In this document: positions 24,925 to 36,000 of the stretch, piece after piece | Layout of the letters: each line of letters opens with the position of its first letter | Numbering within the stretch: the first letter of the stretch is position 1 | Assembly (NCBI GenBank): GCA_028554755.1 | Contig: JAPTOF010000016.1 | Location: 6,175,001-6,239,000, forward strand | Direction: 5' to 3' | From: Cordia subcordata | Taxonomy: Eukaryota; Streptophyta; Magnoliopsida; Boraginales; Cordiaceae | DNA: 64,000 bases | The notes under the pieces: generated by a model | The model's database searches: none | What the model was told of the DNA's origin: nothing | What the model saw: only the letters and a program-made list of their open reading frames with translations | Position numbers and translations under genes: made by a program

Positions 24925-25914
24925 TGTTAGTTTAGAATGCTTTAACATGAGGTCAAAGCAATATTGACTCAATTTTTGAGTTAGGTCCCGCACGTCAAAA
25001 GGGTCTGTTGTTGATATCGTTACGTTCCTTGTTTCGAATGGATTAACATGATATATTTACATGTTAAAAACGGATTAAAGGTGAATGAGAAATTAGCAAC
25101 CAAAGTTGAGTGGGTTACTAGTTTGGTTGTTAGATTTGGTTATCTCGTGGATTATATCCCACATAGGAAAACCATTAAATTTTTTTCACTTTATATATAG
25201 ATTCCTTTATGAGGTGTGCCAGTGAGGCATATGGAGGGAAGACTATACATGGTGGGCATGGTACTAAACCCACCACACACGCTGCTGCACAAGAACGCAC
25301 GGCCGGCCGGCAGGGCCGGTCCGGACGCGCGCGCGGGTGTGGCACGATTTTTAACACCGGTTTGTATTTTTTGGGAAAATACTACAACACCTGAAGAGTT
25401 TGAGGAGGACGTAACTGATATATTAAAGCTCGGGATTTATTTTTTAGCATGTTGGCATCAGGTGAGCTTATTTTGTGGACGTTTTTGACTGTTGGAGGAA
25501 CATGTTTATGGCTCCCTTAATGGCTATTTGCTGACTGCTCCTATTTGCTCCACTATATATAGCCGTGTCCAGAAGGAGACAGGGATATAGTAGCATTCTC
25601 GTATTAGCATATAGTGTAATAGTATAAGCATTTTGCTAGTCGTTTTTCCCTCATACAGAGAGAGTACTGCGCTTCTGGTTCGCCGGCTCTTGCTTCGGTG
25701 TGCTACCATAATCAAGAGGTATAGTCGTTGTATCCTGGGAAGGATACGCCATAACCTTTAGCACTGTAGAAGGGGCGTAAATCCTTTAAGGAAATCGTGT
25801 ATCTCGAGCCTCGACTAATTTTGTTTATTTCTTCTTTATTTGTTATTTCCAGTTCAGTTTTCTATTTGCCTTGTTACTATTTCTGCATTCTATTACTATT
25901 ACTAGTTTCTAACA
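24925..25914 (+). repeat. 3' LTR of the Copia element
   Basis: 990 bp, collinear with the left LTR and nearly identical to it apart from scattered substitutions and the GC-rich segment (about 25280-25340), which differs in sequence and length. Confidence 0.92.
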
Positions 25915-25919
25915 GTACA

Positions 25920-27603
25920 TGTACATGCACATGCACAACTGGGGGGGTCAATTGACCCCTCTTATTTTTAGGAATATAAAGCTTAGGGTAAGTTCTTTTT
26001 AAGGTTGACACCGTTTAAAAATTTTCGTTGACTCCTCTTGTTTTTAGGAAAATAGTGTTTAAAGTAAGTTTTTTTTTTCTTTCCTCAGTTTGACTCTATT
26101 TAAATATTTTAATTGAACCTTTTTAATTAAAAAAATAAAAATATTATTAAAAAATTATTTATTTATTTATTTAAGGGAGGCAACATCAACTTAAATGTAT
26201 TTACTTGAGGCTAAGCCTCTCATGTCTTCACCAATTAGTTTCTTAAGAGATTTTGAGGGTACTTTATATGTACTTTCTTAGTTCACGGCTTATTTTTCAG
26301 ATAGACCTACTTTAAAAAAAATTTAGCCCTTAATCAACAATAGCAACCCATGTATTTCATTACCAAAAAAACAAAAATAAATAAATAAATAAACACAAAA
26401 GAAGTAAATTTCTCCTTAGGCAAAGTTAGTTTGTTAATTATAACATAACAGTATAATAGTTTTCTCCATTTCTTTTTTTTTCTAAAGTTAGTTTATTAAT
26501 TTAATATTGATTCCAATAAAAAAATTTCTAAATCCGCCATTGTCTAACTATTAGAAAGAGAATAGAGATAAAGACCCGAATTAACCTTTAGTTTACATGT
26601 AGAATAATCAAAGAGTGATAAAAATTTTCTCCATTTCTCTTTTTTTTAAGTTAGTTTATTAATTTAATATTGATTTCGATAAAAAATTTCAAGATCTGCC
26701 ATTGGCTAACTATTAGAGAGAACAGAGATAAAAACCCGAATTAACCTTAAGTTTACATGTAGAGTGATCAAAAAGTGATAAAATGTCATGTAGTCCAATC
26801 ATAAAAAGCTACCTCATAAATAGCTTGGGTTGGATTGGCTTTTAAAAGAAGTGCCTTCTTGTATAATTTTCTTAAAATAAGTTTTTAAAGAGTTTTAGAA
26901 GTTTTTAGGAAACTAATTTAAATACTTTTTTAAAAAAATGCTTTGAAACAAATACCTTTTTCATGAGAAATTTTTTATTATGAAAAAAAAACTAATATAA
27001 ATACTTTTTTTTTAAATACCCTTTTCATGAGAAAAAAAATTATGAAAAAAAACTAACCAACAAGCCCAAAGGCTTAAGACTTGAAAGGCTAAGCAAGAGA
27101 GTGTGAAAAACTTATTAGTTTCTTTTTTTGTGGCAAGCAAAATTTAGTTGGTAGAGTGCGACTACTAACTGATAAATCCTGTACCGAATACCAGTTAAGT
27201 CGAGAGATTCATCTACAACAGGAAATTGGGATCGAACTTGGATCATGAGTCATGTTCAATTTTAACTTTTACTGCTAAAACATCCTAGAGGGACAACTTA
27301 CTAGTTTCTTTGTCGAAGGGAAAAGCATCTTTCGCAAAAATAAAAAATAATAAATAAATAAATAAATAAATAAAAGAAAAAAAGAAAAAAGCCATCTTTC
27401 ATGTTTATAATTTGCACATGCGTACTTTCTCTTCCAAAGACGGAAAGGTAAAAGTAGGTTGGCAAATAGCAAAGAAGATCTTGTCAAGAATTTTTATTTT
27501 AAGAACTAAAATAAAATTTCAGTTTAAACATCCTTTAAAAAATATACATGTTTCTAGAAAAATTCTAAGTGAGTAGAAACATGCAATCCCCATTGACTCA
27601 AGG
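25920..27603. other. AT-rich spacer with internal duplications
   Basis: No gene. A short imperfect repeat near 25950-26070 (TTGACYCCTCTTRTTTTTAGGAA type, twice) and a 165 bp tandem duplication listed next. Poly-A/T and a (TAAA)n run near 27345-27375. Confidence 0.55.
26461..26785. repeat. ~165 bp tandem duplication, two diverged copies
   Basis: The block starting TTTCTCCATTTCT at 26461 recurs at 26626 with the same order of landmarks: TTAGTTTATTAATTTAATATTGATT, CTAACTATTAGA, CCCGAATTAACCTT and GTTTACATGTAGA. Substitutions and small indels separate the copies. Confidence 0.85.
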
Positions 27604-27615
27604 GTACTTGTGAAC

Positions 27616-28581
27616 GCTTTCCTTTTTCTCTCTTTTAGGAAAACCCTCCCTCTATCAAGTAAGAACTCCCTAGGGTTTTCAAACCTACTCGCCTCGTTCA
27701 GCTGCTCTGTAGTAGTTTGCACAACCCCTCAACTTCTCCTCTTCAGGCTCCTTCTACTTCTCTCACCTTTCTAAGACCATGGCTTTGCATGGATTTTTCT
27801 TCATGCTCATCTCTAAGTTTGAGCAACCAGACATAAATATGGTTTCTCCTCTAGATGTAGATTGGTTGTTTAGGCTTGATCTGCAGTTTCTTAGTCCTTT
27901 TGTGTTCCTTCGTGTTGGTTTTTCTGCTAGCTGGAGTTATACTTGGTCATTTTCACTTCTCCAATTTCATTCAAGTTGTTGCAGGCACCATGCCACAGTT
28001 ACCTCTATTTGTATTTTTCACTTCTCAGAGTGGTTTGTTTGAAGGTGAGAGAGTGGCTTTGATGCCATTTATTCAAATTTGGAAGTCTAACGGTCCCCTT
28101 CTTTTGTGGGAGGGTCTTGACCATTGGAGTTTGAATATGCCTGAGCCCAACCTTCATCCAAGTTTGGAGCACGCTATTAAGTGCTTGTCTCTCTTGTCTT
28201 TGTTTTTGATCGCTGCTACATCTAGCAGCTTTGTCAAACAGGTTCTTCAAGCTTTCTTTCGTTGGTGTTTTTTGGTGACCTTGCTTGGGTTTGGATTGGT
28301 CTTTTGCATGGCTGATGAGATCTCCACGTCCCTCCCAGTGGAACTTTTCTTTGCCGCAATTTGGTCACCGCGTCATTGAGATTTGTAGCTTAGGTTCAGT
28401 TGGCCTTGTGGATGTTTGGTTGTTTGTGTTTGTTGTTGTTGGGCTTTGGCCCATCTGTTTTAAGATATCTTGTTGGTGTTGTTTGGCCTCTGTTGGGCCT
28501 CCCGCTGTTTGTCTAGGCTGTTGGGTCTCTTCTGGGCCCCCCCATGAAATTTCCTTTTATTAATGAAATGACCCAAAAAAA
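27616..28581 (+). mobile_element. LINE-like non-LTR element, copy B, 12 bp TSD
   Basis: A 966 bp insertion bounded by a perfect direct repeat GTACTTGTGAAC at 27604-27615 and 28582-28593. It begins with a CT-rich leader and ends ATTAATGAAATGACCC plus an A run. Target duplication of this length and an A tail are the marks of LINE-type retroposition. An open frame of 167 codons (27876-28379) has no recognised domain. Neither endonuclease nor reverse transcriptase is present, so it is a non-autonomous, internally deleted or chimaeric copy. Copy A lies at 17.9-18.9 kb on the other strand. Confidence 0.7.
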
Positions 28582-28768
28582 GTACTTGTGAACCAAAAAA
28601 AAAAAAGTAAAAACGAGGCCCAGTAACTTTGGGGATATAGATGTGGATCAAACATAAACTGAAGCAGGTCGAGTAATCTTGAGATTGATCCTGAGCCCTG
28701 ATCCAAACAAAGCTGACAACATGAAAGTAATTTGAAGTGATCGTTTAAGATGAGTTGCCTTATCCTTA

Positions 28769-28983
28769 GGGCTCGTTTGGACACTTTTTTCCCTTTAAAA
28801 AAATTAACTATTCTTAACAACTTAAAAAAATTATGATTTAAAAAAAATTAACTTCTAAAAAATACAAATTTTTTAGAGTTTCATTTTTTTAAAAAAGTCA
28901 AACTAAATAATAATTAAAAAAAGTATGTATTTTGTAAATTTTAAAAATTTTTTTTAAAAAAATCAATTCAAACAAGTCCTTAG
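28769..28983. mobile_element. MITE-like AT-rich element
   Basis: About 215 bp, very AT-rich, opening AGGGCTCGTTTGGA and closing TCAAACAAGTCCTT, which are imperfect inverted repeats of each other. Similar GGGCYYGTTTGG-type ends recur near 6245, 15050 and 51850 in this window. Non-coding. Confidence 0.5.
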
Positions 28984-29007
28984 ACCCATGCACCATTTAT
29001 AGACTAT

Positions 29008-29126
29008 TAAGAACCTATTTGACTCTGTTTATTTTGTTACTTATAAGTAATTAAAAAAGTACATCATCATATATTTTTTACTATTTATATCTTATAAGCC
29101 CCAAATAAGCTTAGCCAAATAGCTCT
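29008..29126. mobile_element. MITE-like element, ~120 bp
   Basis: Inverted ends of the type ACCTATTTGACTC...AGCCAAATAGCT around an AT-rich core. Non-coding and small; borders are approximate. Confidence 0.35.
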
Positions 29127-29743
29127 AGATACCGTATCAGATTAGAAGTAATCCAGCTAAACCCTCCTTACTAATATTCATGATTTATAAGAAACTCGTT
29201 TCCGTATTTTCCTTTTTGGATTTAATAAGAGGCAAAGTTGTGAAGTACTAACAGTGCACCTCAAGCTAAATTAAAATTTTTGACTTCTAAAAGAAAGTTG
29301 AATTTGTGTGTTTTTTTTTTTAAATAACCTCAATTTTTTAAAAAGACCAATTATGTATGTATGTATTTATGTATATGTATATATGTATTCAAACACATTC
29401 CAAATCCAACACAAATCCCTTATTTCACCCCTTCAATTTTGCTCTTGTGATTTGAGTAATTGCCTTGCTTGACTTGAAAAAAGGATTTTTTTTAATGAGC
29501 GCAATATTATATCCGTTAAAATTAAATTAATAATTTTATTGATATAAAACTTATCATTTTCAATCATTCTCGCATTAAGTTTACCATTTTTAATCATTCC
29601 TTCATTTAAAAAATGGTTATATTTAATAGAAAAATGACTAAAAATGGTCAATTTTATATACATTGATCATTTAATTAAATTTAACGGGTACAACCTTGCA
29701 TTACTTAGAAGAATCGAAAAAAGAGAAAAAGAAAAGAGAAAAA

Positions 29744-29775
<32 letters not shown>

Positions 29776-30038
29776 AACTGGTTTTTGACATTATTGGAGG
29801 GTTAAACACACCTAATGAGTCTCGGTAGTTTGAAGTCGGGTGGTGTGTTTTGGCTTTGCTCCTGTCGGTCCAATACTTCGATCAGCAGCCAAAAGTAAGC
29901 ACCAGTGCGAAATACACACCCCGCGCCTTTTATCGTCCATCTTCATCGCTTGCTAACTTGCGCCTCTTATTTTATTTTCATTGATATTTTTGTAATCAAT
30001 AAATTCTGTAAAAAAAATAAAGAGGAAAAAAAAAATAA

Positions 30039-33000
30039 ATGGGAGATTTGTTCGCGTGGATAATCTTCTTCTTCATTCTCATTGGCCTCCTTATCATGGT
30101 CATTTACCAGGTCAGCTAATTTTCTACAAGTACATATGTGTGTGTGTATATATTTGAAAAAATTGATCCTTTTGCTGAAGCTTTAGTGTCTTTTAGTGTT
30201 GGATGCTAATTTTATCTCTTATATTGATTTCTGTTTAGCTGAAAGTTTAGTTAACTGAATCTGTTCGTTTATTTTATCTTAATTTAATGCTGCAGTTAAA
30301 AATTTAGTCTTTGCTGCAATACTGAATATGTTTAATCAAAATTTGCCCTGTTAGAAGTACAAAGATTTGATTTTTGTGTAAATTTGAGCTTACCCCAGTT
30401 AATAAATTATTGATCTGAACTTCTTTGAAGCATTTCAGGCAGATGATATAGTAAAAAAGAATTAGTCTTTGCTGCAATACTGAATTTGTTTAATCAAAAT
30501 TTGCCTAGTTAGAAGTACAAAGATTTGATTTTGTGTAAAGTTGAGCTTACCCAGTTGATAAATTATTGATCTGTACATCTTTGAAGCATTTAAGGAACAT
30601 GATATAGTAAATATTGGTAGAAAGATTGAAGCTTTTGTTATGAAGGAGAAGTTCTTGATGTTACATTGCGGACCATAGTTGGGGATTTTTGTGTAAATTA
30701 GTGAAAGATTTTATTTGGCCGTCAAATACTTCGTATATTCCATATCATTAAATAGTAGTCTACAAAAAGTATTTTACAAAGACTAGGAATGCATAGAGGT
30801 TATCCTAATCTATAGAATACACGATATAGTGGACAAGAAATATACTTATCAAAACACACGGTTTAACAAACTCATTATTATTCTAATACCCCCCTCAAGT
30901 TGATGGTAGGGAATCCGCTGGCAACTTGCCCTTCAATTCTTCGAAGCGTGGGTTGTACAAAGGCTTGGTGAAAATATTTGCAAGTTGCGATTGAGTTGGA
31001 ATATAAGAGAGCTAAAAAATGCCTTCGTTGACTTTTTCTTGTACAAAATGGATATCAATCTCAATATGCTTTCTCCTATTGTGCAATATTGGATTAGACG
31101 CCATAAAGATGGTGCTCGCATTGTTGTACAAAACCTTTGGAGGAGAATGAAGCAAAATACCAAGAAAATGGATTAGATGTAAAACCCATAACAACTCAGA
31201 TGCTAGAGAAGCAAGCGCACAATATTCAACTTCCGAACTTGACTTGGAGACTGTAGTTTGTCGTTTAGTAGTCCAAGTTATTATATTAGGACCAAAGAAA
31301 ATTGAAAAACCAGTAGTAGAGCACCTAGTGTCTAGACATCCTGCCCAATCAGAATTAGTGTAGCCGGTAAGTATAAAAGTTTCAGCTGGCTGAAAAACTA
31401 ATCCTTGTGAAAGTGTGTACTTTATACACCGCAATATCATATTGGCAGCTATAAGATGTGATTCCCGTGGTGCATGCATAAACTGACAAACTGAATTCAC
31501 AGCATAGGAAATGTCTGGTCTTGTCAATGTCAGATATTGTAATGCCCCAACAAGTTGCCGATATTCACTCAAATCAGAAAGTAAATCCCCTTCAATAGTA
31601 TTTGATCGTGTCCCAGCATGAGGCGTAGTGACTAGTTGTGCGCTATCCATACCAAACTGACATAAAATTTGAAGCGCATACTTTGTTTGAGTAAGGTACA
31701 GCTTGTTAGCAGAATAATGCACTTCCATTCCTAAGAAAAAATTAAGTCGGCCTAGATTTTTCATAGCAAAAGTGTTTGGAAGAACTTTTTTGAATCCTTG
31801 AGGTTGAGCCATATAAATGTCCTCTATCAAATCTCCATGCAAAAATGCATTCTTTACATCTAATTGACATAAAGGCCGTTTTTGAGATACAGCCAATGAT
31901 AAGATCAACCTTATTGTACCTGCATGAACTACTGGACTGAACGTGTCACCATAATCTTGTCCGGGTTGCTGTGTGTAACCTTTGGCTACCAAGCGGGCTT
32001 TGTACCGCCCTAAGGTGCCATAAGATTTTTGTTTAACTTTGAAAACCCAACGACAACCTATAATATTGACACCAACAGGAGGCGGCATAAGTGACCAAGT
32101 GCGATTAGCAATTAAAGAATTTAATTCCTCTTGCATTGCTGCTCTCTACTTTGGATCTTTGTGAGCTAGAGTAAAATTTGTTGGTTCAACAGGTAATTGA
32201 GCCGCAGAAGCAAGTAAGCCAAAATGTATAGGATATCGAGTGCTGAGCTAACTTTTTGGCTTAAACATTCCATGCATGGATCGAGTGGTCATAATATGAG
32301 TTCGTAAAGGTGGTACATTTGTAGACGGCATTTGAGTTGTTGGACCAGAAGAAATTATTAAATTAGAGTCTTCGTGATGTTGTGCCGTCATTCGAAACAG
32401 GTGCAATGTTATCATGCTCAGCTCGACAAGGCCCAGACGATTCAGCAATTTGAGGGATGAATGGAATAGAATTATTATGCTGTATGGGAGATGCATGTGT
32501 ATCACTTGGAGCAAATTCATGAGAAGCAGGACATGGATCAATTTGAGAAGCACTCATAATAATGTCCCTGCCGAATGATTGTTGAGCACTAGTTTTTGTC
32601 TGATCACCTTGAATATCATTCACCATTTGAGCATTAGCCACGGCTGAGGAATGGAAAACAAGTCCATTGGCATCGTCAATTTTCATGCATGGAAAGAGCC
32701 GAAATATAAAGGAATTTGACGTCGAATTCGACTCTGAAACTCGCTGAATGCTAGGAAAATTCTGCTTATCAAATATAACATTTCTAGAAATTAAAAGTTT
32801 GCCCATGCTTAAGTCAAGGCATTTATAACCTATATGGTGAGGACTGTACCCCGAAAAAATACACTTGCAAGTCTTAAAATCAAGCTTTTGACGCCCAAAG
32901 GTTGTTAAGCACGGGTAGCATAAATACCCAAAAGTGCGCAATAGGCTATAGTCTGGTTCATGTCCAAATAAGAGAAAGTATGGAGATTTGTGAGCAAGCA

Positions 33001-36000
33001 CAGAAGATGCAATCTATTGATCAAATACACAGAAGTGGAGAAGGCATAATTCCAATATTCTTTCGGCAAATTACTATGAGCAAGTAAAGTTAAACCTGTT
33101 TCAACAATGTGTCTATGCTTCCTTTCAGCTAACCCATTTTGCTTTGGCGTGCCAGGACAAGAAAGTCTATGTTGAATACCATTTGTTTGGAATAGTTTTT
33201 TTGAGAGATTGATTAACAAATTCTCCACCTGAATCAGTTTGAAAACACTTGATCATTGTACCAAGCTGAGTTTTTACCATGGCAAGAAAACTTGGAAAAA
33301 TAGAGATCACATCGGACTTACAACAAAGAGGATAATACCAGGTAAATCGACTATATTCATCAACCAAAACCAAATAAAAACGAAAACCTTATTTAGAATT
33401 CTTGGGTGCTGGACCCTAAACATCTCCATGAATAACATCAAAAGGCCTAGAAGCATGTTGCAACACAGTATCAAAAGGAAGCCGTTTGCTTTTTCCATAC
33501 TGACAGCCACCACAAATTTTATTGAATGAAATAGAAGGAATATCTAATTTCTTGCCTAAACGAGATAAAACTGAAGCTGAGGGATGCCCAAGCCAAGCAT
33601 GCCAAACCTCCAGAGATAATATCGCTGCTACAAAAGAAGTTTTATTTGAATCTTGCAGCAAGTAGAGTCCACCACTAATTTGTCCCTGGTACAGGAGCTG
33701 GCCTATCCTCAGATTCTTTATAGAGTAACCAGTTGGTGTAAAAACAAAATAACACAAATTATCTTTAGCAAACTTAGCAACAGAAAACAATCGTTTCACA
33801 ATTGTAGGCACAACCAGTACATCACAATTAATATCAGAACCATTAGACAATTGAAACTTCTTGCGACCAACATGTGTAACCTGTAAAGAATCACCATTGC
33901 CGACTAAAACACGATTAGACACAAAGTAGGAAGACTTACCAGTTAATTTTTCATCACTAGGTGCCATATGATGAGTAGCACCAGTGTCTAAATACCATTG
34001 GGAATCTGAGTTGTCAGCAAGTTTCATAGCAGAAAGGGCCTTCGAATTTGCAGCAATAACCTCTGCTGGTGCCCAACAATTATTCGCCTTATGATATAGA
34101 AATCCACATTTATAGCACACCACAAATCGAGAGTCAGAGACGGGTGTATTAGTTTGTGGGACAGAATTAAGTTGTTGCATTGAAGCTCGTCTGCGGCCTG
34201 TTAAAAATCTTCCACCACGTCTCTCTCGAGCACCACGGCCTGAAGCAAAAATATTAGATTGATTTGGGTTGTGAAAATTAGAAGAAGACCCATTACCTCG
34301 TCCATGTGATGGAGATTGCATAAGTGAGACATTTACATGTTTTTTAGCCATGGAGGAGGATGCATTAAGACGAATCTCATAATCAAGCAAGAGACCACAG
34401 ACTTCGGCGAACAAAGGTGAAACAAGATGCGAGTTAGTGGCAGCAACAATCGGATCAAATTCTTAACCCAAACCACGCAATGTCCAAAGCACAAGATTGT
34501 CATCGTCAACTGGCTTCCTAGCACTAGCATGTTTAAGAGAAAGAGATTTAGCATGTTGAACAAATTCATGAACAGATCGTGATCCTTTCATTAAGGTCTG
34601 AAGTTCAGTTTTGAGCAATTGAACTCTTGCACGAGATTGAGACCCATAAAGAGTTTCAAGCGTATCCCAAACATCTCGTGAAGTTTGTTTGTCGACAACT
34701 TGGGATAAAACAGCATCTAAAAGAGATACTAAAAGCCATCCTAAAACAAGTTGGTCAAGCTTTTGCCATGTTTGGAAAGAATCAGCATCAGAAGGTTGCT
34801 GAAGAGACCCATCAACAAATCCTAACAAGTTGTGGTAACGCAAAACAGGTAGGACTTGGGTTCTCCAAAGCAAGTAATTATCAGCAGCTAACTTAATTGA
34901 TAATTCTTGACTTATGTTAGTCACAGAAGGATATGAAAGAGTGGAGGACTGAGCTGCTGTTAAAGTATTGGAGGAAGACGATATGAAAGATTTTATTTGG
35001 CCGTCAAATACTTCGTATATTTCATATCATTAAACAATAGTCTACAAAAAGTATTTTACAAAGACTAGGAATGTATAGAGGTTATCCTAATCTATAGAAT
35101 ACATGATATAGTGCACAAGAAATATACTTATCAAAACACACGGTTTAACAAACTCATTATTATCCTAACAATTATGCCAACATATTGTGATATCCTACCC
35201 CTCGCACGATAAGATGGTGATTTATAAGTTAGTGGTGTGTGTTTGACTAATAACGGGGTTAACCATTTTGGGCAAGTGGATTTGAGGAATAGACAACTAT
35301 TTTTAAATCTACAAAGCTAATTAGCTCGGGGGTTGGGGTTCTGGACCTAGAACGTGATGTAAATGATCGATTACAAATCCTGAAGCATTTCGAGTACTAG
35401 AATTTGTTTTGTTGTAAAGGAGAAGTTTTGATGTTACACTGGAGTAATTGTGTTGAAAAAAATGTTTTTAACATTTTGTTTTTTGAATTTTTCTTTTGCA
35501 GCTAGTGTGCTTGGCAGATTTAGAAGATGATTACATCAACCCTTATGATACTGCTGCTCGGATAAATAAAATCGTTTTACCAGAATTTATTACACAAGGA
35601 GTTCTGTGCTTCCTTTATCTTGTAACAGGCCACTGGTTTATGTCGCTTCTTAGCATCCCGTATTTATACTACAATGTGAGATTGTAAGTTTTTGTCAACT
35701 TAAAGTTAGTTCCGAGTTTTATGAAATTTTGTAGCTATTTACAAATGCAGACAAGTGATATTTTTTCCTGCCTTTGTGTGATTTTGTCTAATTGCATGAT
35801 ATGCAAAATTTTTCATGTGCCTGGCAAATATGTGTTTCCTTTATTTGCCATGGCATCCATATCGGGCTTCGTATCAAGCTTGAGTTTCATGCCAAGCAAT
35901 AAACCAAATGGAACCAAGCCTTATTTGCTTGGTGGAGTCGGTTAGTTCATGCCTACTGATTTGAAGGAAAAAAAAGATTATGATTTTTTGTCAAGAAATT

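Larger units (their letters stand above)
18896..25914 (+). mobile_element. Ty1/Copia LTR retrotransposon, 7.0 kb, degenerate
   Basis: Two direct LTRs (18896-19888 and 24925-25914) begin TGTTAG and end CTAACA. They are flanked by a perfect 5 bp target duplication, GTACA, at 18891-18895 and 25915-25919. The interior reads gag, CCHC knuckle, protease, integrase, reverse transcriptase, RNase H, which is the Copia order, all on the plus strand but broken by stops and frameshifts. A purine-rich GTGGGAAA directly before the right LTR may be the polypurine tract. I could not recognise a standard initiator-Met primer-binding site directly after the left LTR. Confidence 0.93.
30702..35170 (-). mobile_element. 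Copia element inside cornichon intron 1, antisense
   Basis: A 4,469 bp insertion with two 187 bp direct LTRs (30702-30888, 34984-35170), opposite to the host gene. Flanks read ATTAG (30697-30701) and ATTAT (35171-35175), a 5 bp target duplication with one mismatch. I count about 8 differences between the LTRs by eye. CTTGAGGGGGG beside the left LTR (minus strand) is a good polypurine tract. Gag, protease, integrase, reverse transcriptase and RNase H follow in Copia order, with stops, a frameshift and a deletion. Confidence 0.93.

Noticed and set aside
27130..27260. Possible tRNA-like sequence (TTGGTAGAGTGCG...GGGATCGAACTTGG)
   Set aside because: Box-like motifs are present, but no acceptor, D or T stems pair and no target duplication was seen.
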